Source of the DNA: Cardinalis cardinalis
Lineage: Eukaryota > Chordata > Aves > Passeriformes > Cardinalidae
NCBI GenBank assembly: GCA_014549065.1
Contig: JACDOX010000327.1
Coordinates: 375,257-439,256, forward strand
DNA length: 64,000 nt
Reading direction: 5' to 3'
Under the pieces are notes generated by a model. That model was given only the letters and a program-made list of their open reading frames with translations. It did not search any database and had not been told where the DNA came from. This document shows positions 49,058 to 60,200 of the stretch, in pieces. Numbering within the stretch: the first letter of the stretch is position 1; each line of letters starts with the position of its first letter. Both the position numbers and the translations under genes were made by a program.

Positions 49058-49148
49058 CGAAGGTGTCCCTGCCCATGGCAGGGCGTGGAACAAGACGGGC
49101 TCTGAGATCCCTCCCAACCCAAACCGCTCGGGGACCCTGGGACTTGGA
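49058..49148 (+). repeat. CR1 LINE 3' end
   Basis: AGGTGTCCCTGCCCATGGCA, GGGCGTGGAACAAGACG and GATCCCTCCCAACCCAAACC are the CR1 3' terminal sequence. The homology may extend upstream to about 48.96 kb. Confidence 0.8.
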
Positions 49149-49374
49149 GTATGATTGAAGTATGGTGGGAAGAATAGATGATTTTGGGCAATTAATTCAG
49201 GTGCATGAGGGAGGGTTAAAACTTCAAGACAGAAGACGACATCTTCAACTTTAAAAATTATGACGTGACAACAACAACTTTATGATTAACTTGGTGTGAA
49301 AACTGGAGTCAGATTACCTTTTTTATAAAATTTAGCACATCAGTCTTGCACCAGGATATCTGCAGTCTGGCTCA

Positions 49375-49540
49375 GCCCTGGAGGCACCTCTGGCTGCTGT
49401 GTCCAGCTCTGGCTCCTCAGCACAGNAGGGCCAGGAGCTCCCGGGGCTGAGCAAGGGCCTGGAGCAGCTCCGTGCCCAGGAGAGGCTGAGGGAGCTGGGG
49501 CTGCTCAGCCCGGAGAGGAGCCGCAGGGAGAGAGAGGGGC
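49375..49540 (+). repeat. CR1 LINE internal fragment
   Basis: TGTGTCCAGCTCTGGCTCCT, CAGGAGAGGCTGAGGGAGCT and GGGGCTGCTCAGCCCGGAGA match the CR1 3' region in order. A further piece near 49.76-49.81 kb (GGCTGGAGTCTCCTCC) may belong to the same insertion, split by a minisatellite. Confidence 0.8.
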
Positions 49541-49555
49541 CTCAGCCCTGGCTGT

Positions 49556-49625
49556 CCCCGGGTGCCCGTCTGTCCCTGGGTGCCCGTCTGTCCCCGTGTG
49601 TCCGTCTGTCCCCGTGTGTCCCCAC
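49556..49625. repeat. Short GTCTGTCCC minisatellite
   Basis: About four imperfect copies of an 18-base unit like GTCTGTCCCCGTGTGTCC, interrupting the CR1 fragment. Confidence 0.8.
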
Positions 49626-49945
49626 ATGCAGGGAGGCTGGAGCAGGCCCAGGCTCTGCTCCAGGCCCAGCGATGGCCCCAGAGCCGCGGGCAGGGCTGAG
49701 CCCCGGAGCTCCCGGCACAGCAGGCAGAGCTCCTGCCCCGAGCAGAGCCCGGGCAGGGCTGGAGTCTCCTCCCGGGGCCATCCCAGAGCCAGCCGGACAC
49801 AGCCCGGACACNGCTCTGGAGTGGCACCGGTGACCACAGGGGCTCTGCCGGCCCGGCCCAGCCGGGACCAGGCCCTGAGGGCCGCCCACCATTCCGGGAT
49901 GCTTCTGTGCCTCGATTCGCCGCTCGGAACGGGCTTTCCCTTTCC

Positions 49946-50031
49946 CCGAGCCCGAGCCCGAGCCCGAACCCGAACCGGAATCCGAGCCGGAGCCCGAACC
50001 CGAACCCGAACCTGAACCCGACCTCAACCCG
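49946..50031. repeat. (CCCGAR)n hexanucleotide repeat
   Basis: About fourteen copies of CCCGAG or CCCGAA, with a few CCGGAA and CCTGAA variants, immediately upstream of the predicted promoter. Long Arg/Pro/Asn- or Gly/Ser-rich frames here are products of the repeat. Confidence 0.92.
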
Positions 50032-50059
50032 CGGCCGCACCCGCCGTGTCCCCGCGGCG

Positions 50060-50074
50060 CCGGCAGGGGGCGCT
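50060..50074 (+). promoter_or_regulatory. CTCF-like motif
   Basis: CCGGCAGGGGGCGCT closely matches the vertebrate CTCF core (CCASNAGRGGGCRS-like). It lies about 25 bases upstream of the ETS-like site. Motif match only. Confidence 0.6.
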
Positions 50075-50088
50075 GGGCGGGGCGGCGG

Positions 50089-50100
50089 GCGGAAGTGACG
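50089..50100 (+). promoter_or_regulatory. ETS/GABPA plus CRE half-site
   Basis: GCGGAAGTGACG combines an ETS core (CGGAAGTG) with a TGACG half-site. This composite is common at CpG-island start sites of widely expressed genes. Confidence 0.55.
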
Positions 50101-50271
50101 CTCGGCCATTGCCGGTGCGGGCGCTGCCCCGCCCGCGCTCCTTTGTCAGCGGAGCCGCCGCCGCCCGCGGCCGCCCCCGGCCCCGCCGGCCCGAGCGGGG
50201 CAGCGCCGCAGCACGGCCCGCGCCGCCAGCTCCCTACGGCTCCGTCCCGCCCCGTCGCGCCGGCCCAGCGG
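50101..50271 (+). other. ACVR1: Predicted non-coding first exon of ACVR1
   Basis: The donor CGG|gtgagt at 50271/50272 is the strongest in the island and lies downstream of the motif cluster. The exon start is approximate because no start-site element was identified. The open frames here lack any resemblance to the receptor, whose coding exons must lie beyond the window. Confidence 0.4.
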
Positions 50272-50730
50272 GTGAGTCCGTGCCGCCGGAGCGGGTCGGT
50301 CCCGCCGCCGGGAGGGTTGGCGGGGGCGGCGCCGCGGGGTCCCGGTCCNGGCGGGGGACGCACAAAGGCCCCGCGGCGCCGCGGCCGCGCTCGGGGGGCG
50401 CAGCATCGCCGCGGTGCCGCGCGGCGGGCAGGGCTGCGGCTTCCCTTCTCGCTGCTCTCGTTAACGTGCGGTGTTTCGGCCGGGCAGAGTTAATTTCCCT
50501 GGCCGAGGCTGCCGTGCGGCTGCGGGAGCTTCCCGGGTGGGCGGCGCGGAGCGCAGCGAGCTCCCCGTGGGCGTGCTGCCGCTGCCCACGGCAGTGCGCT
50601 GGGAGCCCGAGGGTTGGTGGGCATAGCAGAGGTACTGGCCGAAGTCCCTGGTGCCGGTCATCTGCTAAAGGGGCTGCGCTGCTGCCGCGGCCAGAGCCGC
50701 CGGAGCAGGTCCTGAGCCCGGGGCCGCAGC

Positions 50731-51250
50731 CAGCCCGCCCTGGGCTCGGGGACAGGAGCGGCAGGAGGGGCTGGCTGCTGCCGGGACCCGGCCTGCACGG
50801 GAGCACGGCCCTGGGGCACGCAGCCGCTCTCAGCCCGCCCTGGGCTCGGGACAGGAGCGGCAGGAGGGGCTGGCTGCTGCCGGGACTAGGACTGCTCGGG
50901 CTGCACGGCCCTGGGGCACAGAGCCGCTCTCAGCCCACCCTGGGCTCGGGGACAGGAGCGGCAGGAGGGGCTGGCTGCTGCCGGGACTAGGACTGCTCGG
51001 GCTGCACGGCCCTGGGGCACNNNNNNNNNNNNNNNNNNNNNNNNNNNNNNNNNNNNNNNNNNNNNNNNNNNNNNNNNNNNNNNNNNNNNNNNNNNNNNNN
51101 NNNNNNNNNNNNNNNNNNNNNNNNNNNNNNNNNNNNNNNNNNNNNNNNNNNNNNNGCCCTGGGGCACAGAGCCGCTCTCAGCCCGCTCAGGTGCCGCAGC
51201 CAGCCCCGCACGGCCCTGGGGCACAGAGCCGCTCTCAGCCCGCTCAGGTG
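50731..51250. repeat. 100-bp VNTR just downstream of the CpG promoter
   Basis: CAGCCCGCCC or CAGCCCACCC followed by TGGGCTCGGG recurs at 50731, 50831 and 50931, an exact 100-base period. Units share GACAGGAGCGGCAGGAGGGG and CACGGCCCTGGGGCAC. After a run of Ns, shorter derived units resume (51156-51250). Copy number is unknown. Confidence 0.93.
51021..51155. other. Assembly gap (135 N)
   Basis: A run of N inside the 100-bp VNTR, flanked on both sides by repeat units. The real array may be longer or shorter than the gap. Confidence 0.98.
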
Positions 51251-54200
51251 TGCGTGCTGACCTGGTGGCTCTGAACCCGCATGCTGCTCTGTGAAATCTG
51301 GGCCATGAATCTAGGAGGGGAAGCTGCCCAGGCAGTCTTTCCAACTCTGTCTATTAGAAGTGCTAAAAGAACTTTAGTTTCTCGCAGTATTTTTACATAA
51401 ATTGAAAAGAAACCACTTTGTTTTCCAGTAATTGAGAGTGCAGCTCGGCTTCATCAGGTTCTCCAAGAGCTGGGGTTCGTGTAGGTGTGCTGGAGGCACC
51501 AGTGCCTCAGGATGGTGTTACTGGTGGGAACTTCCAGGTTCTGGACTGAGCTGCAGAACTGGCACGTTTGTACAAANCCGTGTTTTACAACGATGCATTG
51601 AGTTCTCAGAAGAGAACAGATTCTTTTTCCAAATCTCATGTGTTTTTACGATCTGCATTGAAGCACAGCTTCTCCTTGAGGAAGACTCNTGTGGCTATAG
51701 CAGTTAGCTGTGAGCAATGACAAGTCTATTTTTAAACTTTCACTTTTCTTTTGTTTCCTGTAATACGATCTTTGCTGTGATCCTTATAGTCATTTTCAGA
51801 GGGACGGTGGCGACCTGGAATGCAGCAGGCACTTTGCAAATACTCTCGAGCCCCGTCCTTGAAGGGCTGGAGCTGTTTGAAGAGTGCTGGGGTGCCTTGC
51901 AATTGAAATGGGAAAGCTGGAGTCCTGGCTGTGGAGAGCTCTCAAGTGCACGGCTGGGCCCTTTGATGGCCGAAACCTTTTCTTTTTTTTGAGGAGGAGG
52001 TGTTAGAGATCTGTTTTAAGGGAACAAAAAGTTCCTGTATGCCCTGTGCTCTCCCCAGGAGGTGTTAAGTGTGTGCAGTGGTTTCAGAGGTTTGCCTTCT
52101 CTCGGGNTTTGTTTGCTGGGATAAGACCTGCATTCCTCTGTTTCAGGGGGCCGTGTGTGCTCCTTGCCCAGTGGCACGGGACTTGGGAGTGGTTCCTCAC
52201 TGTAACGCTTTGCCTCTTTGTCTCCTCACACTGAGTGAGAGGTGTGTTTTGTTCTGTCTTCATTTTGGGACAAACTTTTANTTCATGCCTCAGCCTCCTC
52301 CATTTGTAAATAATCAGTTCTTACAGGCCTAAATCATGGTTAGGACAGAATTATATCAGGTGAAGCTGTTATTTAAACAAAACAACTTGAGGGGAGAAAA
52401 AGCCCCTTTATGTGTTTTCACTTTTAAGTCTTAAAATGTGTTTCAAAGTTTCAAGCTGGGAAAGGGAAATCCTGCTTACCTGTTGCTGATGATGTTTCCA
52501 GAGGTGTTGCTGATATTCACTGCCCAGGAACCATTGTTAACTTTTTTTATTATTTATTAGGAAACAAATTTAGAAAATTATTTATTAGAAAAATATTTTA
52601 GTTGCAGAGCTGTCAAGTTTGTTGCCTCATGGTTATATTCTGTAGAGAATAGGATGGCTTTCTTAGTTACTGACAAAATCGGTGAAAACTCGGGTAGTGT
52701 GTGCAGAGGTTCAGCCTTGCCCTCCATGGGCACCACTCAGAAAGTGATTTTGGGCATATTGTGTCCCTGGAGCTTGCAATTCAACACACTTTGAGATGTG
52801 AGAATTTTGTTGTATGACTTAGTAGCTGAATATTTGATATTCTGGTGGTTGTTCACGCTCTTCTCTTAACACGTATGAAGTTGGTTGCATTCTTTCTGCT
52901 GAGGTGACCTGCTGAAGATCACCTCTATCACTGCGTAGAAAGATCCTTTTGCAGGAGAATGCAAGTGTGTGGAGGAGCTGAGGTGAAAGGGGAGGGCTAA
53001 ATATAGCCATTTCCTGTAGAACTTATCTGCTTTTGAGGCTGGCTTTCCAAATGGAGCTGGAGTCTTCCAAGCCCTCGATGAGGGTAGGAAGAGAACATGG
53101 GCGGGGGAAAGAACACCCGTGGGGTGTTGTGAGTGGGTTGTGTTTGTGGTTTTTGTTTTTTCCAGCCAGCTGGTACTCTGAAGTCATGCTTAAATTTAAT
53201 GAAAGCCCGATGCTAAAATAGGATCTAGGGACAGCCGTTGTGAAATAATTAGGCACCCGTTCAGCCCTTCTTGTCCCTGCCAAAGAAAAGCTACTTGAAT
53301 TCATTTAAATTCTTGGTATTGGAACTCTCAAATGGGCATCTTGATGCCTGCTCTAGTGTGTGTAAACAGGTTGGAAACTTGTCCCGCTCACCTGTGCAGC
53401 TGTCAGGAGCTGCAGCAGATTGCAGTGGTGGTGTTGAACACAGGTGATTGCTGAGTGCCTCTGTGTATGAGGATTCAGGGGTATCACAGAGCTGGGTGGT
53501 GACAGGCTGGCCTCAGCCAGGGTGTGCTCGTGGCTCAGGGGGTGCATTAGTTACTTTAGGACCTTAGGGTAGTCAACTCTGAGAGTTTAAGGGCATCTTA
53601 GCTACAGAGATACCAGGTGCTATCAAGATCCTTACCTTTTGAGCACTGCTGTGGACAAGTTCTGTGGCCACATGTTGTGAGCGTAAGGCATTTATATCCT
53701 CTACATATCTGTAAAAAAAATCAGAAATGATGGTGTTTTCTAGCAATGTTGGAAAGCTGAATTCACACGTGTTTCAAAACTGTTCTGGGATCATGAATTT
53801 ATCAAATGTTGTTGACTACAAAATGTAAGGAATTCCATGGAAATGCTTTCAAGGAATTCCTTTTTTTCCCCGCTCTGTTTGCAGCCAAAACATGGTTTTN
53901 GAGTAATGCTTTCAGAGGCGTAGAAGTACAGTCCAATAGCAGTAAGTGGTTGTAGTGCAGTAGTTTTCTGTGTTACATTGGGCCNTGAGTTTGCACCTGA
54001 CCCAGTCTCAGGTGCTGGTAATCCCCTCCTTAACATGTGGTCTTCTGGAACATGTGTATGTACAGTGCTCACAGGTTCCTATTTCAGAGTGAGTTGCATC
54101 TGTGGGTTGAGGTTGTTCAGAACACACTCCCAAATTTCTGCTCAGATGAGAAGATCCACAGAGAATGAGCTGCAGTTATGAAGCAGCACTGGAGCACACC

Positions 54201-57200
54201 TTTGCCATGAAGTGCATGGGTGCTGTTTCCTGGAAGGAGCATGAGGAGTGTGCCCGTGCTCCCAGTGCAGTAAGTACACAGCTCTTCCTTTGTGTGGGAG
54301 AAAGCAGCACTGCAGTTCCAGTGCCCGTGTTCTCTGCGGGCAGTTCACATGCTGCCGTTCCCCTGGAAGGCCAGAGCCGTGATCCGTCTGCTCCTGANTA
54401 CTCAGCATCAGGTGCTGGGTCAGTGTGGCAGGCCGTGCAGATCCCTCTTTTGCTGTGCTCCTGCCCTCCANGCAGTGCCTCGCCTCGCTGGCTGCCCCGG
54501 TGCCAGCTGTGCTGGTGCCGTGCTGGGGCCGGGCCTTCTTGGACGCAGGGTTCTGCCGGTGCTGGTGAGAACGTGCCTTGCCCTCCTTGTGCCGGCCGAC
54601 TGTGTGCCGCCAGCTCCGGAACACCTCTCAGGCCCCCCNGATCAAGGTCCCTATCCTGAGGGATGGACTTCTGATTGACTACAAAGGCGTTGTAAGTCCC
54701 TAAGCAATTGGGATAATCGATATCCTTCAGCCCCACAGTTTCTTCAAGCTTGGGACCTGTTTTAGCTTTACAGGACATTGGCTCAGCCTGGTTTTGCGAG
54801 GCTGCGTGAGGTGGTTTGTAAATATATTGACTTGCTAAGGGGAGAAATGCTTGAAAGGGAATACTATAGAGATATTAAAGTCACAATTGATGTGAGTAAA
54901 TGGGAAGGGATGATCTTAGGTAATTCCTTATTATGCAAGAAATGGGGAATACTGGGTGTAATCAATTGTCAACAGCTTTAAAGTTAAAAGCAGTAGTTCT
55001 TGTGTGGTGCCTGTCTGAGCTGTAGACTGATTGTGGTGGGATATTCAGGAGCCTTATTCTTCTTTTGAGGAGCAGTTGGATCTGTTGGTAGGCCTGTGGG
55101 GGGCCAGAAAATGCAGTGGTTCAGGTGCAGCTTTGGGCTTGGGAATTTACCTTTGACTGGGAGGTGTGGGGTTGGAATGAGAAGCGCATGGGAGAATGAC
55201 CCTCTCATGCTGTGTCCTTATGCTCTTTCCTGAGCATCTGCTCCTGGCCTCTTGTGGAGTCAGCTTATTGCTGGTTAGGGCTANGTGTTGTGGGTTGTTC
55301 CTCCCTTTGGTGTGCGGAGGCAGTTCAGTGGCTCTCGCCCCAGAAGTCCTGATGTNGCTGCATCCCCCCTTCTGAAACACTCCTGGAGGGTCAGACCAAG
55401 TCACTGTTCCCTGCCTGTGATGCTGCTGGAAAGATGGGTCTGAAAGTGNCTGGAGCCTGTTGTAGAGTAACTCCAGTCTGCTTTAGGGAAAGGAAGGCTT
55501 TGGCTTTGTCAAGAAAAGCTTATTGAAACCAACACCTCAATTTTGGTGATTGTCCAAGGCTGCCCTTGGAGTAATTTCTGTTGTCTGAAATAACCAAGAT
55601 GGAGATAGAAGATTGTGAGGGGGAGCACCAAAAGCTGTTATCTGGGCCTTTTTACAGAAGATGTATTGCTGCAGCACTTAACCTTCTGTCCTGAGTGCCT
55701 GGAATGTTCCTTCTCAGCATGCTGATCAGCCTGTTGAATGGAAGCTGGNAGGAGGAGCTGTTCCTTGTCTGGCAGAGCAGTCGTAGTGAGCTGTGCTCGC
55801 TGGAGGTCGGGACTTTCTTGTTCTGACTGCGGACCTTACCTGTGCTAATGAGCTGCAGAGGAGAGGCCAGCAAACACCTCTTNTAATTGCAGGTCTGCTG
55901 TTATCCTGGCGAGGCTCCTGTGACAGCAGGAGCGGGCTGGCAGCCTCGCCAGCCGCCTTTGGCCGCGCGGATAGCTTCGAGCCTCCTGGTGGCTTCCCTT
56001 TGAAGTCCTGGAAGCTGCTGAGCCCTGCTTTCAGGAGTCGGTGTGCCCCAGCAGGCCCCTCCAGCCCTCTCCCCGAGTGGCTTGGGGTTCCTGCCTCCGT
56101 GGTTTGAGGCACTTGGGGCTGTGGTTGCGCAAACCTTTTCACCGGCTACTAATGGCAGGGGAGCGAGTAGTCCTGCTTCTCCTTCTCCATGTGCTGTTCT
56201 TTTTCCTGTTCTGGCGTCTCTGGCCCTGTGATACACTGGATAAGGCATTCATTTGGTTAAAACTTAGTCTGCCTCTGCCNGGTTATTTCTAATGCAGGTT
56301 AATTCCCAGGTATTTTTCTTGTGCTGGTGCTAAGGAGGGATTTCTGAGGGTGAGTGGCTGAGCAGATGCAGAGGACTGTGAGCNGCCTGGGAGTGTTTGT
56401 GAGGGCTGGTGCCTTGCTTGGGTGCACCGTGGCAGTGTTTGGTGTGCCTTGGGCCTGCTGTGCTCCGCTCCCCAGGGAGGGTCCCTGCAGGTCTCCTTGC
56501 TGCTGGCTTGCTCTTGGCCCTGGCTGTGGCACCAGGATGTGCTCGGACACGCGTTTTTGGCAGCCCCATGTGCCTGCCTGCCCTCCCTTCTCTGCAGGAC
56601 NGGGACGGCAGCGGGCAGCCTGTCCCCGAGCTGCCCACGCTGCTCAGCCCGCTGGGGCGGATGATGTCCTCTGCTGTCAGGTGCTGTGCAACGCGAGGTA
56701 GAGGAGATGAGAGTGAGATCTCCCTAGGAACAAATGTAAAATTAAACAAAANGTGTGTTTGTATTAGTCAGCCTAAACCAGACTGTGCTATTTAGGGCTC
56801 TCCATTGCAATAAACTTGTCTCTTGTATTTGTGTGGGAGGACTGCAACAATTAAAGTAATTTTCAGGCTGAATTTTAAGAGTGNAAACAAAATGAAAAGG
56901 TAATGGTTTGGTTTAAGAGAATATCAATTGTATCATATTACATCATAATACTCTTACGCTAGAGAAGAGATAGATGATACGCTGCAGATTGGTTATTGGT
57001 AAAAGCTGTGTCCATGCTGCAGGTTCGTACTGCACATTAAAACTCTTCTTGACTTCATAAGGAGTAATTTTTTTTTTTTAAATGCATTTAATTGCAGCCC
57101 TCACTGCTGCTGGAGAGTAAACTGCTTGCTGCAGCTGCAGTTGTGGGTAGCAGCCTGCTAAAACATCAACTTTGATGGCATGGGCTGGGCAAATCCCAGG

Positions 57201-60200
57201 CTGGAGTGATAAACAACATAGAGAATAAAAATTTTCTGTTCTCCAGAAGTTGCTGAATAGAACTTAAAGACTAACTGGCAATAAAGATAGAGATATAAAA
57301 GTGTGTGCACAGGATGATAAATGTGAGTGGAACCAGTGGGGGGAAAAAAAAAAAGGAGGAAAAACAGGACAATTCCAGCTGATTTCAGGATCAGGAGGAT
57401 GATTTGGCAGTGGAGTTTGTGGCAGTCAATCTTGTAGGATTACACTGTGTTCTACTCCTCATTTTCTGTTGTAAGAACAAAAACATGTACAACTTGTAGT
57501 GCACCAGTCTGAGTGTTAAACTAACAAATTCCTGTCTCCTTAGGAGTGGAATTACAATAAGTTGTGCATTAAAAAAAGGCTATTTTTAATTTGACTTCTA
57601 AATACTGGCTCAAGTTAAATGATAAGGCATTTGAGATGTACCCTTAGCACATGAAAAAAATACTGATCCTTGTGAATTAAAAAAAAACCACAGCAAAACG
57701 GAGGAGTGTGTTCTCTTGGGGATTGTGATTACAATAGAAAAATAAATACTTGAAAAATGTAGGAAATTCTTTTCTGGACGTGCATTCTTACATATTGAGC
57801 ATTGATCTAAGTAACTTTTGTTCCACTTGACCTTTATTTTTGGACTGAGTTGCAAAACCTGTCTAGATCCTGAGTCTAAATAAAATGNTGATGATGGAAA
57901 TTGCCATGCAAGCACCTTTTTACTCCACCCGTGTTCCTTCTTAGGGGTGGCTAGGTGTGTATGTGGTGTGGGACCGTCTCTGCTTATCTCTGGACTCGGG
58001 AGCTGTCCTCCCTGCCAGAGGTAGCACAGGATCTCACTTTGATGTTGTGTTCCTCTCCCTTTAGCTCAGCTGGGCAGCGCTTTGTGCCCAGACCAGCTCG
58101 CAAACGCCCGTCTGTGAGAGCAGAGGTGCATCTTTGTGGTTGGGATCAAGGTTAAAGCCTTTGAGTCTTGGCTGTCCTCCAGCTTCTTTGCATAATTTGA
58201 ACCCGTCTCTGTCCAGAAAGAAACATTCAAGTTATTTCAAGTCACTGGNATAGAAGAAAAGGCTCCACCTAAGAGACTGCTCGGCAAGGTGGGCTGTGTG
58301 CCCCACCTCAAGTCCCCAGGTCGTGTGCTGTGGTGGCGTGGCTGGGCGGTGGCTGCTGGCTTCCTTGGCCTCTCCTCCATGTCTGTTCTCATGGGTCCTG
58401 CCCTTGAGCCTGTGCACCTCTTAAATTCTTCAACAGCTCCTTGGCATGGCTTTTGCTCTCCCACATTAGTTGGTTGTCAGTTGGGCCTTTACGAATGTGC
58501 CAGAAATGCCACGTAGACACTTTTGTGTGTGTTTGTGGACCTGGCATGTTTGCATCAACCTCCAGTGGAGAATAATCTGAGTAACGTGTCCCAGCTTGCC
58601 GAAACAATAGGGTGTTTTTTCTGTCTTGGTGTAGGTATTTTACACATTTGTAAGACTCGTGTCATACCCCTAAAGCAAACCTGGGCATGGTTGTTCTGCA
58701 AAACCTGTTCTAAAATCTGAACCTGTTTATTCCCTCCATACAGCTTCCTTATGACACAAGTAATATTTTGAAGAATGAGTGAATCAATATGACTGTTCCT
58801 AAATTATGGAAATAAAAACCTAAACACCATCAGAAGTCTGAAAGAAATATGGTATTTCCATGCCTGATGCAAAAGTGGCATTTTTTAATGACTGGAAAAG
58901 TCCTTGACTTCATCTTTTTGGTTGGGATTTGATCCTGGACGTTGTTTAGACATTCAAAGAAAATATGTATTGGACTTTCACGGGGAACAGTGTCCAAGAT
59001 TTTGAGGGAACTTTGTCTTGTTTCTCCATTAGGAAAGCCAGAATGCCATGCAGTGAGGAGCCAGAACAGCANACTGGATTTTGAAGCTCAGTTTTCTTAG
59101 ACGGTTCTGGAATCTCTGGTGAGGAATTGGTGTTCCTGAGGCTGCAGTGCAGTTTTATGCCTTCTGTAACAAAGGATCTGGGAGGAGTAAAACCTACTTT
59201 ATTTCCAGTCTGGGGATTTGTAAAACNTTGACATGCAGCCCAATTATAATTATGTTGGTTTAGTTCCCAAAGTGGACGCTCTTTATTCTAAAAGAGGCCC
59301 TACTGTGTGCAACCAGGAGTATTGAAGGCCCTGAAGTGTTAGCATTTGAATGGTTTTGGCTTAGCTTTAAAATAAATATCTACTGGATATGGAGCTCTGG
59401 GGAGTGGACTAAAGCAAATGGAAAAGGTGAATTAACTGGAAGCTGTTCCGCAAGGCTGGGTCCATAGAGCCACNGCACAGCAACACAGCGGCAGATGGAG
59501 GCGGAAGAAAGGCATTTTGAGAGCTTGCCTGTATTTTGAGCCTGATGTGAAGTAGGTGCAATTCAGAGGCTGCTGTTCCTCTGCCTGGGGTTCTGTCACC
59601 ATTGCTCTTGCTCTGCAGCATCAGTCCTGTGTGGCCCCAGCAAGTTTCCCATGACAGCCTGCACTGCTCCTGTGAGGAATAGCGAGAACTGTTCGTGGCA
59701 GCTTTGGAAAGTCTGCCGTGTTTGTCTCCTGGTACTCGATGGCTCTTTTGAGACCCGAGTGAAAACATCAACAGGTTCCCTCCTTGAAGACAGAGATTCA
59801 CAGTTTTTCTGTCTGTGATGGNAATCTGGAAAGAGGAGCATGTGCGCTTCTTCAGGGGTGTGTGTGCCACAGGGACTGAGCAAAACAAATTGGCAAATCC
59901 TTGTTTTCCTGGGGAGGGANGGAGCCTCATGCAGAGCTTTTGGCTGCCTCCTGGTAGGAATTCATATGCCTGTGAGCTGAAAGTGGCCCTGGCTCTGGGG
60001 CTGCAAGGTTTATGGGGTGGAAGCCCCTGTGCTGGGAGTGAAGGTGGTCTCTGCTGCAGCGTCTCCTAAAGGAGAGTTCTCGAGAAGCAAGATGGTGTTT
60101 GGCCCCCGTTGCAGGTACAAGTAACTGGGGGTGCGGTGTGGAAGAGGGGCACTCAGGGACACTTTGGGGCTCCGTCAGAGGAGGGAATGGCAAAGGGCCG

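Larger units (their letters stand above)
34252..49900. other. UPP2 upstream region, no supported coding exon
   Basis: A 15.6-kb stretch between the UPP2 first coding exon and the 50-kb CpG island. It should contain at least one non-coding or short UPP2 5' exon, because the first coding exon has its own acceptor, but I could not place it. It holds CR1 fragments, tandem repeats and AT-rich islands listed separately. Many long open frames here are by-products of high GC or of repeats. Confidence 0.7.
49900..50560 (+). promoter_or_regulatory. ACVR1: CpG-island promoter, probably ACVR1 (possibly bidirectional)
   Basis: This is the densest CpG region in the window. It contains GC-box-like GGGCGGGGC, a CTCF-like and an ETS-like motif, and a clean GTGAGT splice donor at 50272. 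In human the neighbour upstream of UPP2 is ACVR1 (activin A receptor type 1, a BMP type I receptor kinase), transcribed away from it; the plus strand here has that orientation. No ACVR1 coding exon lies in the window, so the assignment rests on synteny. In human, a long UPP2 isoform is thought to start close to ACVR1, so minus-strand transcription from this island is also plausible. Confidence 0.65.

Noticed and set aside
49542..50990. 273- and 314-codon open frames across the CpG island
   Set aside because: GC-driven; they cross the hexamer repeat and predicted promoter, one starts at a non-ATG codon, and there is no resemblance to ACVR1.
54165..54981. Open frames in the probable ACVR1 intron, including a 67-codon frame that reads like a charged protein
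   Set aside because: The 67-codon frame starts at TTG rather than ATG, has no recognised family and no convincing splice-site pair. A chance frame or an old unidentified insertion is more likely.
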